A DNA stretch of 64,000 nucleotides from Luteimonas aestuarii (lineage in GTDB: Bacteria; Pseudomonadota; Gammaproteobacteria; Xanthomonadales; Xanthomonadaceae). The stretch spans positions 1-64,000 of the forward strand of contig NZ_SMTF01000016.1 of assembly GCF_004357985.1 (NCBI RefSeq), written 5' to 3'. Below the pieces are notes generated by a model. That model searched no databases. It had not been told where the DNA came from and was given only the letters and a program-made list of their open reading frames with translations. Shown in pieces: positions 25,013 through 35,231 of this stretch (position 1 is the stretch's first letter; each line of letters starts with the position of its first letter). The translations under genes and the position numbers were made by a program.

Positions 25013-25384
25013 ATGACCCGTTCCCCCCGGCTGGCACTGGCCGCCACCGCCCTGTGCGCGGTGCTGGTTGTCGCCGCCTGCGCCAATACCCCGGACGATG
25101 CCTCGGCACCCGGCGGACGGATCGACGTGACCGGCGTGATCGCGAGCATCGATACCCAGCCCTGGATGTATGACGGCAATGCGGTGGTGGAGGTGGATGT
25201 CGAAGCGCCCCGGCGGCGGATGGCGGTGCAACTTCCGGCACGCTGGAACCTGTGCGTCGCCGAACCGGTCGATGTCGAGGCGCTGTCCGTGGGCCAGCGC
25301 GTGCGTGTAGTTGGCAACGCGGGCAACCGGCGCGAGATCGTGGTTTGCCAGGATGCCTCGCACCGGCTGGTGCCAGCGGGCTGA
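25013..25384 (+). CDS. Small lipoprotein of unknown function
   Basis: A 123-residue protein. The signal sequence ends in lipobox VAAC (Cys about 21). The mature domain is beta-rich (IDVTGVIASIDTQPWMYDGN, VVEVDVEAPRRRMAVQLPAR, VGQRVRVVGNAGNRREIVVC), suggesting a small OB-like barrel with one Cys pair. The ATG at 25013 is preferred over 24995 because GGAG lies at the right distance. No family is recognised. Confidence 0.6.
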   Translation: MTRSPRLALAATALCAVLVVAACANTPDDASAPGGRIDVTGVIASIDTQPWMYDGNAVVEVDVEAPRRRMAVQLPARWNLCVAEPVDVEALSVGQRVRVVGNAGNRREIVVCQDASHRLVPAG

Positions 25385-25478
25385 GGCCTGCAGAACGCGT
25401 CTGCACGACGGCTGATCGCGATCAACGCGGCTTGCCTGTGCGGAGGGACGCTGGCGGCTCTTTCCGGAGGGCAGGCAG

Positions 25479-25718
25479 GTGAAGGCAAATGCAGGCCGTA
25501 TCGACAAGGGGACCCGCATCATCTCGGGCGTGGCGCTGCCGGCATGGGCGGCAACCGGTGGGCCCGCATGGGCGTGGATCGGTGCCGTGCCGCTGGCCAC
25601 GGGGTTGTTCGACTTCTGCCCGCTGTATCGCCTGGTCGGGATGGATACCTGCAGGCACCAGGAGGCGCTGGGTGGCGGTCTCGCCTGCGGGTGCGTTGCC
25701 TTGGCAGGACGCGCATAA
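25479..25718 (+). CDS. DUF2892 (YgaP-like) inner-membrane protein
   Basis: A 79-residue protein with the DUF2892 layout: a short start (GTG at 25479 behind GGAGG), R-x-IDKGTRIISGVALPAWAA, a second helix WAWIGAVPLATGLFDFCPLY and the conserved CPLYRLVGMDTC ending. This forms two membrane helices. In YgaP the same segment anchors a rhodanese domain; alone its role is unknown. Confidence 0.75.
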   Translation: MKANAGRIDKGTRIISGVALPAWAATGGPAWAWIGAVPLATGLFDFCPLYRLVGMDTCRHQEALGGGLACGCVALAGRA

Positions 25719-25778
25719 CGTTGCGTTGCGCCCCGGCCGCTACAGTGCTGCGTCCGCCTTCGCAGCACGGGACGCCGC

Positions 25779-26732
25779 ATGCGCAAGCCACCGCAGAACC
25801 CGCACGACCTCAGCCGGCACGACCTGGACGACATCCTCGGCACGATCAACGACGAGGCGCGCCAGCGCTTCGGCGAGGGCAAGGTGGCCGATTACATTCC
25901 GTCGCTGGCCGACGTGCCGGCCGATCGCTTCGGCATGGCGCTGGCGCTTCCGGATGGCACGGTGCACGCGTGCGGTGATGCGCGCGAGCGATTCTCCATC
26001 CAGAGCGTGTCCAAGGTATTCACGCTGACCCTGGCGCTGGAAGCCATCGGCGACGACCTGTGGAAACGCGTGGATCGCGAGCCCTCCGGCGACCCCTTCA
26101 ATTCGCTGGTGCAGCTGGAGTACGAAAAAGGCATCCCGCGCAACCCGTTCATGAACGCCGGTGCGCTGGTGACGGCAGACGTGGTGCTCTCGAGCTTCGA
26201 CGATGCCGAAGCCACCTTGCTGGACTTCATGCGCGCGCGCTCGGGCAATCCCGAGGTGGGCTCGGACGACGTGGTCGCCAGGTCCGAGCGCAAGAGCGGC
26301 TACCGCAACGTGGCCATGGCCAACTTCATCCGCAGCTACGACAACCTCCACAACGACGTGCAGCAGGTGCTGGACTTCTATTACCTGCAGTGCGCGCTGC
26401 GGATGGATTGCGTCGACCTGGCGCGAAGCGTGCAGTACCTGGCCGATGCCGGGCGCTGCGCGTCGTCGGGCGTGCAGGTCACCAGCGCCGAGGGCGCCAC
26501 GCGGATCAATTCGGTGATGATGACCGCGGGCACCTACGACGCCGCCGGCGACTTCGCCTACTACGTCGGGCTGCCTGCCAAAAGCGGCGTGGGCGGCGGC
26601 ATCGTCGCGGTCGTGCCGCATGTCATGGGATTGTGCGTGTGGTCGCCGGCGCTGGACGAGAAGGGCAACTCACTGCTCGGGCGGTATGCCCTGCATCGCC
26701 TCACGCGCATGACGGGGCTATCGGTGTTCTGA
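25779..26732 (+). CDS. glsA: Glutaminase
   Basis: A 317-residue serine-dependent glutaminase converting L-glutamine to glutamate and ammonia. Motifs are the VADYIPSLADVPADRFGMAL start, catalytic Ser76-x-x-Lys79 in FSIQSVSKVFTL, EPSGDPFNSLVQLEYEKGIP with RNPFMNAGAL, SGYRNVAMANFIRSYDNLHN, and GLPAKSGVGGGIVAVVPHVM. The length matches bacterial GlsA. In other bacteria these enzymes aid acid resistance or nitrogen metabolism. It is a single gene, convergent with trmY and only 13 bp from it. Confidence 0.95.
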   Translation: MRKPPQNPHDLSRHDLDDILGTINDEARQRFGEGKVADYIPSLADVPADRFGMALALPDGTVHACGDARERFSIQSVSKVFTLTLALEAIGDDLWKRVDREPSGDPFNSLVQLEYEKGIPRNPFMNAGALVTADVVLSSFDDAEATLLDFMRARSGNPEVGSDDVVARSERKSGYRNVAMANFIRSYDNLHNDVQQVLDFYYLQCALRMDCVDLARSVQYLADAGRCASSGVQVTSAEGATRINSVMMTAGTYDAAGDFAYYVGLPAKSGVGGGIVAVVPHVMGLCVWSPALDEKGNSLLGRYALHRLTRMTGLSVF

Positions 26733-26745
26733 GGGCCGCGCATCC

Positions 26746-27339
26746 TCAGCGCTGGTCCAGTGCGTGGTGGATCAGCACCACGCATTGCGAGGCGAACAGC
26801 ATCGTCGGACCCAACGACACCTTCCGGGCGCCGAGGCGCTCGAGGCCTGGAATGGTCTTTTTCGGCATCGGGATGTGGTCGGTCAGCAGGAAGCAGGGCT
26901 TGTCCGCGAAGGCCTGTTGGTGGATCGGGGTGCCCTTGCGGTCCATCAGGAACAGCTGGTGGTCCTCGGCGAGCTGTTGCACCAGCCGCTCGAAGCTCAG
27001 GGTCTGCACGTTGATGCCGGGTTCGACGGATCGCGCGTCCTCCTTGCCCATGCCGATGGAGGCATCCAGCGCCTTGCAGACCTTTGACAGCAGGTTGCGC
27101 TCGTCGAAGCCGCCGATGTCGCGCAGGGCATCCGCCTCGAAGCGGATCGTGCGGGAGTAATCGTGGGTGCTCTCCAGCACCAGGTACACCACCACCTGCG
27201 GACGATGCGATTGCGCCACGAAGATCGCGTTCATCAGCGTGTGCGCGAGGATCTCGGCATGCGCATCCCTGCCCACGGACTCCAGCAGCTTGCGGCTGTC
27301 GGTCGGGGCGGCACGGGCGCGCAGGACGAAGGTTCGCAT
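26746..27339 (-). CDS. trmY: TrmY-like tRNA (pseudouridine-54 N1)-methyltransferase
   Basis: A 197-residue SPOUT-type protein of the TrmY/DUF358 family: MRTFVLRARAAPTDSRKLLE start, ILAHTLMNAIFVAQSHRPQV, VYLVLESTHDYSRTIRF, the S-adenosylmethionine knot around FLMDRKGTPI and CFLLTDHIPMPKKTIPGLER with LGARKVSLGPTMLFASQCV. Archaeal TrmY makes N1-methylpseudouridine at tRNA position 54. Bacterial homologues exist sporadically in gamma-proteobacteria, with no proven target, so the specificity here is uncertain. It converges with glsA; the next gene upstream on the strand is yaiI, 87 bp away. Confidence 0.82.
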   Translation of the reverse strand: MRTFVLRARAAPTDSRKLLESVGRDAHAEILAHTLMNAIFVAQSHRPQVVVYLVLESTHDYSRTIRFEADALRDIGGFDERNLLSKVCKALDASIGMGKEDARSVEPGINVQTLSFERLVQQLAEDHQLFLMDRKGTPIHQQAFADKPCFLLTDHIPMPKKTIPGLERLGARKVSLGPTMLFASQCVVLIHHALDQR

Positions 27340-27426
27340 CGAGGCAATATCGGAGGGCGGCGGCGTTTGATTGTGGCGACGCGACTTGCCGCCGGCAATC
27401 CGCGACGCCTGTCGGCGGCCGCGGCA

Positions 27427-27903
27427 TCAACGGCGCGGTCGCCGCGCCAGCCAGCCGTCGAGTTGATTGGCGAAGGCCTGCCGGTCGCGCGCATTGAACG
27501 CGGCCGGTCCGCCGGTCTGCACGCCGGCACCGCGGAGTTCTTCCATGAAGTTGCGCACGGACAGGCGCTCGGCGATGTTGTCGGGGGTGAAGCGCTGGCC
27601 GCGCGGGTCGATGGCCTCGGCGCCCTTGGCGATCACGCGCGACGCCAGCGGGATGTCCTGGGTGACGACGAGGTCGCCGGGGCCCGCGCGTTCGGCGATG
27701 GCGTCGTCTGCCGCATCGAAGCCGCCCTGCACCTGCAGTGCGCGGATCACGCGCGAACCCGGCGTGCGCAGCCACTGGTTGGCCACCAGCGTCACCGGCA
27801 CCTGCGCGCGCTCGGCGGCGCGGAACAGGATCTCCTTGACCGGCCCCGGGCAGGCGTCGGCATCCACCCACACCTGCGGCGAGCGCGGCGGCGCGTCGCT
27901 CAT
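27427..27903 (-). CDS. yaiI: YaiI/YqxD (DUF188) family protein
   Basis: A 158-residue protein of the DUF188 family, a PIN-like fold suspected of nuclease activity. Signatures are VWVDADACPGPVKEILFRAA, VTLVANQWLR, FDAADDAIAERAGPGDLVVT, QDIPLASRVIAKGAEAIDPR and AFNARDRQAFANQLD. The acidic cluster (DAD, DDAI, TQD) would bind metal. Its start overlaps the stop of the small basic-protein gene upstream in an ATGA arrangement, so the two are translationally coupled. Confidence 0.9.
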   Translation of the reverse strand: MSDAPPRSPQVWVDADACPGPVKEILFRAAERAQVPVTLVANQWLRTPGSRVIRALQVQGGFDAADDAIAERAGPGDLVVTQDIPLASRVIAKGAEAIDPRGQRFTPDNIAERLSVRNFMEELRGAGVQTGGPAAFNARDRQAFANQLDGWLARRPRR

Positions 27904-28028
27904 TCCTGCGGCGGCGTGGCCGCCTTGGCCTCGCGTTCGGCGCGTTTCTTCGCGTCCTTTTCGTCCTGCTTCTTTTTCTTGGCGAGTTCGCGCTGGCGCT
28001 TTTCGAAGGAATAGTTGGGCTTGGCCAT
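27900..28028 (-). CDS. Small basic coiled protein, 42 aa
   Basis: Reads MAKPNYSFEKRQRELAKKKK and then a DEKDAKKRAEREAK-type charged helix. The ATG at 28028 has GGAG upstream; longer frames add an unlikely N-terminus. MxKPNYSFEKRQRELAKKKK proteins are conserved in many proteobacteria without known function. It is coupled to yaiI by a 4-bp ATGA overlap. Confidence 0.8.
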   Translation of the reverse strand: MAKPNYSFEKRQRELAKKKKQDEKDAKKRAEREAKAATPPQE

Positions 28029-28160
28029 GGAGGCTCCGCGGTGGATTGAGCCTGCAGTGTACGCGGTGGGGCTTGCCGGATCTTCGCGTGCAACGCGGCG
28101 ACGTGTCATCTGCGTTGTGTACGCTGGCAGTATGTGCCGACCAACGAGACGGGGTTCCTG

Positions 28161-29570
28161 ATGCACGACGACACGCCACTGCTATCGCGCCGCCGACTGC
28201 TCAAGGCCGGCGGCATGGGGCTGGGCATGGCAAGCCTGGGCCTGTCGCCGGTGGGTCGCCTGCTGGCGCAGGCCGGGAGCACCTCGCGGATGCACGCAGG
28301 CTACGGGCCGTTGCAGACCGCGCACGACCTCAACACCGGCCTGCCGCTGCTGCAGTTGCCCGAGGGGTTCCGCTACACCACGTTCGGCTGGGCGGGCGAA
28401 GCCCTGGCGGGCGACATCGCCTGTCCGAACAAGCACGACGGCATGGGCGTGGTGGCGGGCGAGGGCAGCGTGGTCACGCTGGTGCGCAACCACGAAGTGG
28501 GCGCGGCGCCGGGCGGCAGCTTCGCGCCGGCAGGCGCCACCTGGGATGCCGACTGCGCCGGTGGCACCACCACCTTGCGCTTCGATACCGCCTCCGGGCG
28601 CATGGTGGATGCGCGACCGTCGCTGTCGGGCACGCTGGTGAACTGCGCCGGTGGCGTGACGCCATGGGGCACCTGGTTGTCCTGCGAGGAAATCGTGCTG
28701 ACCCGCGGGCAGAAGGTGCCGATCGGCCCGGACTACATCCACGAGATGAAGCAGTCGCACGGCTACGTGTTCGAGGTGCCGGCCGACGGCCTGTCGAGCG
28801 CGGAACCGATCGTGGCGATGGGGCGCTTCAAGCACGAGGCGGCGACGATCGATCCGCGCACCGGCATCGTCTACCAGACCGAGGACGGCCATCGCCGCGC
28901 CGGCTTCTACCGCATGCTGCCCGCGGTGCCCGGCGAGCTGCTGCGTGGCGGCCGCCTGCAGATGCTCAAGGCGGTGGGTGCGCCGGACCTGCGCCGCGGG
29001 CGCCGACAGGGCGAACGGCTGAAGGTGGCGTGGGTGGAGATCGAGCATCCCGACCAAGGCGCCGATGACGACAGCCCCACGCGCGACGAAGGCGTGGTGG
29101 CGCAGGGCGTGGCCGGTGGCGGCTCGGTGTTCACCCGGCTGGAAGGTTGCATCTTCGGCGACGGCCGCGTGTTCTTCACCTCGACCGACGGCGGCGACGC
29201 GCGGTGCGGCCAGGTGTGGGCCTACCACCCGGACAGCGAAATGCTCGAGCTGGTGTTCGAATCGCCCGATCCGCGGGTGCTGGACTATCCCGACAACGTG
29301 GTGCTCAGCCCGCGCGGTGGGCTGGTGATCTGCGAGGACTCAGGCCAGCCGGTGCAACGCCTGTACGGCATGACCGGCGAAGGCGGGTTGTTCGAGTTCT
29401 GCCGCAGCGCGGTGGTGCTGGACGGGCAGGGCGGCTTCAGCGGCGATTTCCGCGGCGCCGAATGGGCGGGCGCCTGCTTCTCGCCCGACGGCAAGTGGCT
29501 GTTCGCGAACGTGTACACGCCCGGTTTCACGGTGGCGATCACCGGGCCATGGCGCGAGGGCTTGATCTAG
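28161..29570 (+). CDS. TAT-exported PhoX-like (DUF839) protein
   Basis: A 469-residue protein with a twin-arginine signal (SRRRLLKAGGMGLGMASLGL), so it is probably exported folded to the periplasm. The body matches the PhoX/DUF839 beta-propeller family: LVRNHEVG, GGTTTLRFD, NCAGGVTPWGTWLSCEE, FKHEAATIDPRTGIVYQTED, CIFGDGRVFFTSTDGG, ICEDSG and a closing GACFSPDGKWLFANVYTPGF. PhoX enzymes are calcium/iron alkaline phosphatases, and the conserved EE/ED acidic motifs are visible. Whether this one acts on phosphate esters is untested. No Pho box is recognised. The start is the ATG at 28161; an upstream GTG (28134) is possible. Confidence 0.85.
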   Translation: MHDDTPLLSRRRLLKAGGMGLGMASLGLSPVGRLLAQAGSTSRMHAGYGPLQTAHDLNTGLPLLQLPEGFRYTTFGWAGEALAGDIACPNKHDGMGVVAGEGSVVTLVRNHEVGAAPGGSFAPAGATWDADCAGGTTTLRFDTASGRMVDARPSLSGTLVNCAGGVTPWGTWLSCEEIVLTRGQKVPIGPDYIHEMKQSHGYVFEVPADGLSSAEPIVAMGRFKHEAATIDPRTGIVYQTEDGHRRAGFYRMLPAVPGELLRGGRLQMLKAVGAPDLRRGRRQGERLKVAWVEIEHPDQGADDDSPTRDEGVVAQGVAGGGSVFTRLEGCIFGDGRVFFTSTDGGDARCGQVWAYHPDSEMLELVFESPDPRVLDYPDNVVLSPRGGLVICEDSGQPVQRLYGMTGEGGLFEFCRSAVVLDGQGGFSGDFRGAEWAGACFSPDGKWLFANVYTPGFTVAITGPWREGLI

Positions 29571-29615
29571 GCGCGACCGGCGGCACGCCATGCGATGCAT
29601 GCGCGCCGCACCGGG

Positions 29616-29780
29616 TCAGGCGGACGGCCCGACGAAGACCTGCATGACGGCCACCACCAGGATGGCGGCGAACAGGCCCAGCAGTGCCAGCAGGCCCCAG
29701 CGCAGCAGGCGGCTGCGGCGCTGGGGCGGCAAGGGTGCGTGGTCGCGATGGGGCGGGGCGGGCTTGTGGTTGTCGGTCAT
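29616..29780 (-). CDS. Small single-span membrane protein
   Basis: A 54-residue protein, MTDNHKPAPPHRDHAPLPPQ followed by RRSRLLRW and one transmembrane helix (GLLALLGLFAAILVVAVMQV). The proline/histidine-rich head faces the cytoplasm by the positive-inside rule. Family and function are unknown, and an upstream start is possible. Confidence 0.5.
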   Translation of the reverse strand: MTDNHKPAPPHRDHAPLPPQRRSRLLRWGLLALLGLFAAILVVAVMQVFVGPSA

Positions 29781-29855
29781 GCGGACAGCATGCAGGGCGG
29801 GTCGTCGCGTGCAGGTGAATCGATGCGCGCCGGTGACCTCCATCGCTCGTCAGCG

Positions 29856-29880
29856 TGATCCCCGCCTGCGCGGGGAAGCG
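29856..29880. repeat. Short palindromic intergenic repeat
   Basis: GATCCCCGCCTGCGCGGGGA forms a CCCCGC/GCGGGG hairpin, of the kind common between xanthomonad genes. Confidence 0.45.
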
Positions 29881-30032
29881 GTCAATGGCGGCGTTTCCAC
29901 AAGTGGCGAGCGCGACCGCATCGGCCGGCGGATGCAAGTGGTTTGCGCAGGCCGTGCTTCGGCAAGGCCATGTCCAATGAATGGCCGTGGACAGGGAAGA
30001 TCGTGCCTCGGGAAACGGGCAACCAGCACGCG

Positions 30033-33000
30033 CTAGCGGAAATCCCGGCTCTTCGCCTGCGTGCCGGCCAGCAGGGCGTCGGCGTTTTCCATGCGTTGAA
30101 CGATCAGGTGCTGCACGCCTTCGCTGCGTTCGAGCCGCGCATCGATCGCCAGCAGTTGGCTTTCCACGAGTACGCGGTGCTGGCGTTCGGCGACGTGGCG
30201 CCAGACCACGGCGTTGACCATGCCGTCCTCGTCCTCCAGCGTCAGGAAGGTCACGCCGCTGGCGGTTTCCGGTCGCTGCCGCAGGCGCACGATGCCGGCG
30301 AACCTGACGCTGCGGCCGTGCGGGATGTCGACCAGTTCGCCTGAGCGACGGAAACGCCGCGCCTGCAGTTGCCGTCGCAGGAAGGACATCGGGTGCCGGC
30401 CGAGCGTCAACGCCGTACTGCCGTAGTCGGCCTGCATGTCCTCGAACGGCGTGGGCACCGGCAGCGTGGGCGCGGGCTCGGGCGTGGCCGGCAGCCCGTC
30501 GAACAGCGGCAGCGGCTTCTCGACGCCACTGACCGCCCAGCGCGAACGATGGCGATGGCCGGCAAGTCCCTTCAGCGCACCGGCATCGGCCAGCAATGCC
30601 TGGTGCCGCCGGTCGAGGCGCGCCCGCATGCACAGGTCGGCCACGTCGTCGAAGGCGCGCTGGCATCGCGCGGCGCTGATCCGCCCGGCCACGTCCTGGC
30701 GGAAGCCCGACACCAGGCGCAGGCCCAGGCGGATGGCCGGCTTGCCGCTGGCGTCGACGTGGGCCAGCGTGCAGTCCCAGTCGCTATGGCGTACATCGAC
30801 AGGTAATACGCGGATGCCGTGCCGGCGCGCATCCTGCAGGATCTGGTCGTTGGTGTAGAAGCCCAGCGGCTGGCTGTTGATGAGGCTTGCGGCGAATGCG
30901 GCCGGTTCGTGGCATTTCAGCCAGCAACTCGCGTAGGTGATCAGCGCGAAGCTTGCGGCGTGGCTTTCGGGAAAGCCGTAGCTGCCGAAGCCCTTGATCT
31001 GGTCGAAGATGCGTTCGGCGTAGGCCTGTGTGTAGCCGTTGGCCAGCATCCCGTCCATCAGCCGCTGCCGGTGCGGCTCGAGGCCGCCGCGTCGTTTCCA
31101 CGCGGCCATCGAGCGACGCAGCTGGTCGGCCTCGCCGGGGGTGAACCCGGCCGCATCCACCGCCAGCTGCATCACCTGCTCCTGGAACAGAGGCACGCCC
31201 AGCGTGCGCTTGAACACGTGCTCGAGTCGCGCTGGATAGTCGATGGGCTCCTCGCCACGGCGGCGGCGCAGGTAGGGATGCACCATGTCGCCCTGGATCG
31301 GCCCCGGGCGCACGATGGCGACTTCGATCACCAGGTCGTAGAAGGTCTTCGGCCGCATCCGCGGCAACATCGCCATCTGCGCGCGCGATTCGATCTGGAA
31401 CACGCCCACGGTATCGGCCTTGCCGATCATCGCGTAGGTGGCTGCATCCTCGGCGGGAATCGTCGCGACCGTCAGGTCGCGGCGGCCGCTGGCCCGCAAC
31501 AGGTCCAGGCACTTGCGTACCGCGGTCAGCATGCCCAGCGCCAGGCAGTCGACCTTCATCAGGCCCAGCACGTCCAGGTCGTCCTTGTCCCACTGGATGA
31601 CGGTGCGGTCGGCCATCGCCGCGTTTTCCACCGGCACCAGCGTGTGCAGGGGGTGTTCGGAGATCACGAACCCGCCGGGATGCTGCGACAGGTGCCTTGG
31701 GAAGTCGATCAGTTCGCCGGTCAGTGCCAGGACGCGGCGCATCAGTGGCGAATCCGGGTCGAAGCCGCGTTCGCGCAGCGAGGCGGGTGTTGGCGCGTGG
31801 ACACTCCAGTTCGACAGGGTGGCCGCCAGTGCGTTGACCTGGTCCGGCGGCAGGCCCAGTGCCTTGGCCACGTCGCGCACGGCGCTGCGTCCGCGGTAAC
31901 TGATGGCCACGGCGGTCAGCGCCGCACGTTCCCGGCCGTAGCGCGCGAATACGTACTGCAGCACTTCCTCGCGCCGCTCGTGTTCGAAATCGATGTCGAT
32001 GTCCGGCGGTTCGTTGCGCTCGCGCGACAGGAAGCGTTCGAACAGCAACTGGGTGCGCGAGGGGTCGATCTCGGTCACGCCCAGCGCGTAGCACACCGCG
32101 GAGTTGGCCGCCGAGCCGCGGCCCTGGCAGAGGATGCCGCGGCTGCGCGCGAAACGCACGATGTCGTGCACGGTGAGGAAATAGGACTCGTAGGACAGGT
32201 CGGCGATCAGCGCGAGCTCATGTTCGATGAGTTTGCGGGCAGCGCCCGGCACGCCCCGGGGCCAGCGCCAGGCCGTGCCTTCCTCGGTGAGCTGGCGCAG
32301 CCAGGTGGTCGGTGTGTGCCCATCGGGCACCAGTTCGCGCGGATAGGTGTAGCGCAACTGGTCCAGGTTGAAGCTGCAACGTCCGGCGATGCGCAGGGTT
32401 TCGGCCAGCAGGTCGCCGGGGTAGGTGTCCGACAGCGCATCCAGCGTGCGCAGGTGTCGCTCGCCATTGGGAAACAGGCGCCATCCGGCTTCGGCCAGCG
32501 TGCAGCGGTGGCGGATCGCGGTCAGCGTGTCCTGCAGGGCGCGTCGCCGGCGCAGGTGCATGTGCACGTCGCCGCAGGCCACCAACGGTACCTGCAATCG
32601 CGCGGACAGCGTACGCAACGCCTCGACGCGCGCGCCATCGTCGGCGCCGCGGTGCAGTTCGACCGCCAGCCACAGCCGGTCCGGGAATCGGCCGCGCAAC
32701 CAGTCGATATCGCTTTCACTGGTCGCCTGCGCGTCGCAGAGCAGGCAGCACAGGCCTTCGACCTGTCGTGGGTAGTCCTCGCGCAGCGAACGGTACTTGC
32801 CCTTCGGTGCGCGCCGGCGGGCGAGGGTGACCAGCTGGCACAGCAGGGTGTAGCCGGCCTGCGTCTCGCAGAGCAGCACCAGCTTGGGGCCGCCCTCGAC
32901 CTGCATCTCGGCACCCACCACCAGCGGCACGCCATGCGCCTTCGACGCTTCGTGTGCGCGCACGATGCCGGCCAGCGAGCATTCGTCGGTGATGGCCAGC

Positions 33001-33104
33001 GCCGCGTAGCCGTTGGCCTTCGCACGTGCGAACAGTTCGCCTGCGGTGGAAGCGCCGCGCTGGAACGAGAACGCGGACAAGCAGTGGAGTTCGGCGTAGC
33101 TCAT
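30033..33104 (-). CDS. dnaE2: Error-prone DNA polymerase DnaE2 (ImuC)
   Basis: A 1023-residue alpha-subunit-type C-family polymerase. The N-terminus ([20 protein letters not shown] to about 270) is the PHP domain. The palm has [20 protein letters not shown] and catalytic aspartates in [14 protein letters not shown]. The fingers include [13 protein letters not shown]-like [17 protein letters not shown] and [14 protein letters not shown]. The C-terminal OB domain is [20 protein letters not shown]. It performs SOS-induced translesion synthesis with ImuA and ImuB. The start (33104) overlaps the imuB stop by 4 bp (ATGA). The length is normal for DnaE2 and shorter than replicative DnaE. Confidence 0.96.
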   Translation of the reverse strand: MSYAELHCLSAFSFQRGASTAGELFARAKANGYAALAITDECSLAGIVRAHEASKAHGVPLVVGAEMQVEGGPKLVLLCETQAGYTLLCQLVTLARRRAPKGKYRSLREDYPRQVEGLCCLLCDAQATSESDIDWLRGRFPDRLWLAVELHRGADDGARVEALRTLSARLQVPLVACGDVHMHLRRRRALQDTLTAIRHRCTLAEAGWRLFPNGERHLRTLDALSDTYPGDLLAETLRIAGRCSFNLDQLRYTYPRELVPDGHTPTTWLRQLTEEGTAWRWPRGVPGAARKLIEHELALIADLSYESYFLTVHDIVRFARSRGILCQGRGSAANSAVCYALGVTEIDPSRTQLLFERFLSRERNEPPDIDIDFEHERREEVLQYVFARYGRERAALTAVAISYRGRSAVRDVAKALGLPPDQVNALAATLSNWSVHAPTPASLRERGFDPDSPLMRRVLALTGELIDFPRHLSQHPGGFVISEHPLHTLVPVENAAMADRTVIQWDKDDLDVLGLMKVDCLALGMLTAVRKCLDLLRASGRRDLTVATIPAEDAATYAMIGKADTVGVFQIESRAQMAMLPRMRPKTFYDLVIEVAIVRPGPIQGDMVHPYLRRRRGEEPIDYPARLEHVFKRTLGVPLFQEQVMQLAVDAAGFTPGEADQLRRSMAAWKRRGGLEPHRQRLMDGMLANGYTQAYAERIFDQIKGFGSYGFPESHAASFALITYASCWLKCHEPAAFAASLINSQPLGFYTNDQILQDARRHGIRVLPVDVRHSDWDCTLAHVDASGKPAIRLGLRLVSGFRQDVAGRISAARCQRAFDDVADLCMRARLDRRHQALLADAGALKGLAGHRHRSRWAVSGVEKPLPLFDGLPATPEPAPTLPVPTPFEDMQADYGSTALTLGRHPMSFLRRQLQARRFRRSGELVDIPHGRSVRFAGIVRLRQRPETASGVTFLTLEDEDGMVNAVVWRHVAERQHRVLVESQLLAIDARLERSEGVQHLIVQRMENADALLAGTQAKSRDFR

Positions 33105-34504
33105 GCGAACCAGCCGTGCAGCAGCAGCGGATCGGACTGGCCTGCTGGCGTGAACGCCCAGGCGCGTTGCCCCTCGCGGGTTTCGACGACGTAGTAGTCG
33201 CGGCGCACGTCGCCGTTGTCCCACCAGCCCGATTCGATGCGTTCCGGCCCGGAGACGATACGCACCTGTCCACGCAGCGGCATCGGTTGCGGCAACAGCC
33301 ATGCCGGCCGTTCCGGGAATCGTGCCGGCAACACGGCCTGTGCGGCGTGGTGGGTGGCCTGCTCCGGGCGGTGTTCGGCACGCAGGGACAAGGGGCGGAC
33401 CGCATTGTCGCCCAGCCGCGCGCGCAGGCGCTCGCGCAGCTGCTCCCACGGGATCGCCTGTTGCGGACGGGTGTCGAAGAGATCGCGCGCGGCGGGTACG
33501 AACGTGGGCGGGTGATCTGCGTGCAATCGCAGCCCGCGCACCGCGGCGGGCAGGCGCACGTGGTCCAGGCGGCTGCGCACCAGGTCGAACAGCACGCTGG
33601 CGTCGCGTTCGGGGGCAAGCAGGCCCACCACCAGTTCGGAATCCGCATGCCGCTCGTGCTCGAAGTGCACGATGAATCGCTGCACGCCGCCATCGCGTGA
33701 ACACAGGAATGCGGCCAGGTCCGCGGTCATGCGCCGCAGCGGGAACAGCAGCGCCTGCGAGGATTCGATCTCGTGGTCGAAGCCGATGCGCGATTCGAAC
33801 CGGTCCGGCGGCTGGAACAGGGTGAGCGGCGGCACCTGCAGGCCGCGCATGGCATCGAGGTGGCGTAGCACGTCGGGCGGGAACCGCCGGGCCAGGCTCT
33901 CGCGCGGCAGGGCGAACACCGGTTGCAGGCTGCGCAGCCCGGAGCGCGCCAGCGCTGCCGTGACCTCGCCGGGCAGGCCGCTGCGTTCGACCGGGATCTG
34001 GCCGAGCGCGCGTTCCAGCCGCGAGGCATCGATCCCGATGCCATCGTGCAGGTTGGCCAGCGCACGCGCGGCGAACGGATTGGGTGCGGCCGCCAGTCGA
34101 TGACGGAAACCCAGCCCGGTCAATTCCGTCCGCAGGCGGCGCTCGATGGCCGGCCAGTCGCCGAACAGGGCGCGGCTGGCCGCGATCTCCAGCACCAGCG
34201 TGTGCGGGAAATCGAGGCTGACCTGGGAACTGAAGCCGTAGGCCCAGGTGGCGAGCAACTGCCGCGCCGCGGTTTCGTCGATGGGGTCGTATTCGCAGGT
34301 TTCGAAATCGCGCGTCAGCACCTGTGCCGCCGACAGCAGCATCCCCCTGCGTAGCCCCAGTCGACGCGCCGACGGGCTGGCCGCATGCAGCACCCGCCGT
34401 TGTGCCGGGCCGGTGACCAGCGCCAGTGCGATCGACGGGTCGGGCTGGCGCCGCAGGACGGCATCCAGCGCCAGGTGTGGCAGCAGTACGCAGGCCCAGC
34501 GCAT
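33101..34504 (-). CDS. imuB: ImuB, Y-family-like translesion factor
   Basis: A 467-residue protein related to Y-family polymerases ([40 protein letters not shown]). The N-terminal DxDxFF motif and the paired acidic active-site residues are absent, as in other ImuB proteins, so it acts as a scaffold rather than a polymerase. PLTLF at 226-230 resembles a beta-clamp-binding peptide. The C-terminal region ends with [20 protein letters not shown], typical of the family. It lies 6 bp after imuA and overlaps dnaE2. Confidence 0.93.
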   Translation of the reverse strand: MRWACVLLPHLALDAVLRRQPDPSIALALVTGPAQRRVLHAASPSARRLGLRRGMLLSAAQVLTRDFETCEYDPIDETAARQLLATWAYGFSSQVSLDFPHTLVLEIAASRALFGDWPAIERRLRTELTGLGFRHRLAAAPNPFAARALANLHDGIGIDASRLERALGQIPVERSGLPGEVTAALARSGLRSLQPVFALPRESLARRFPPDVLRHLDAMRGLQVPPLTLFQPPDRFESRIGFDHEIESSQALLFPLRRMTADLAAFLCSRDGGVQRFIVHFEHERHADSELVVGLLAPERDASVLFDLVRSRLDHVRLPAAVRGLRLHADHPPTFVPAARDLFDTRPQQAIPWEQLRERLRARLGDNAVRPLSLRAEHRPEQATHHAAQAVLPARFPERPAWLLPQPMPLRGQVRIVSGPERIESGWWDNGDVRRDYYVVETREGQRAWAFTPAGQSDPLLLHGWFA

Positions 34505-34510
34505 CGCGGC

Positions 34511-35122
34511 TCAATGCGACAGGGCCACGACGCGCGGCGGCACCGCGGCGCCCCGGCACTTGAGCACGCGCACCTGGTGGTTGGCATCGACCAGCAGGCG
34601 TAGGGCCGCGGGCGACGGATTGCGGGCTTCCCGCGCATCGCGGAATGCGAACCCCAGGCAGCGGCCACCCTCTGCGGCAACCTGCAGGCGGCGCAGGGCA
34701 CGATCATCCACCTTGCGCGGCCAGCACAACACCGCGCCGCAGGCTGCCGAGCGCAGGCATTGCTCGGCCGCCCACAGTGCATCCCGTGGCGTGGCATCGA
34801 TGCATTGCACATGGCGCAGGTCCAGCCCGGCTCGGGCCCAGGCCGGGGCATGGGCCAGATAGGGCGGTGCGACCAATGCCACGGGCATGCCGGCGGCCGC
34901 CAGCCGCGCCAGGGCGGGCAGCACCAGTCCAATCTCGCCCAGGCCATCGGCCGCGAACAGCACCTCGCTCAACGCCGCCTCGGGCCAGCCGCCGCCGGGG
35001 AGCAGAGCGTCGAGTGCCGGCCAGCCTGTCGGGTGCGCCGCCGCCACGGCAGCGGCCGTGGCCTGTCCGCGCCACACGGTGCGCGCTTCCAGCAGCTGGT
35101 CCAACGCCACCACCGCGCCCAT
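34511..35122 (-). CDS. imuA: ImuA, RecA/SulA-like mutagenesis factor
   Basis: A 203-residue protein: [16 protein letters not shown] start, [20 protein letters not shown] (the RecA-like Walker-type region), [40 protein letters not shown] and [20 protein letters not shown]. ImuA is the first gene of the SOS imuA-imuB-dnaE2 cassette and is required with ImuB for DnaE2-dependent mutagenesis. It is about 115 bp downstream of a LexA operator. Confidence 0.92.
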   Translation of the reverse strand: MGAVVALDQLLEARTVWRGQATAAAVAAAHPTGWPALDALLPGGGWPEAALSEVLFAADGLGEIGLVLPALARLAAAGMPVALVAPPYLAHAPAWARAGLDLRHVQCIDATPRDALWAAEQCLRSAACGAVLCWPRKVDDRALRRLQVAAEGGRCLGFAFRDAREARNPSPAALRLLVDANHQVRVLKCRGAAVPPRVVALSH

Positions 35123-35231
35123 CAGCCTGTCCTCCGATGGCCGGCAAGGGCGGTGACGGAATGCGGGGACGGCAGCATGGCGGCAAGTCTCGGGAGCGGG
35201 CGGATCACCGCCTGAGACAGCCCATCCTACC

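Noticed and set aside
30819-33194. Plus-strand open frame of about 790 codons opposite dnaE2
   Set aside because: Histidine/glutamine/arginine-rich composition typical of antisense frames in GC-rich genes; dnaE2 is certain.
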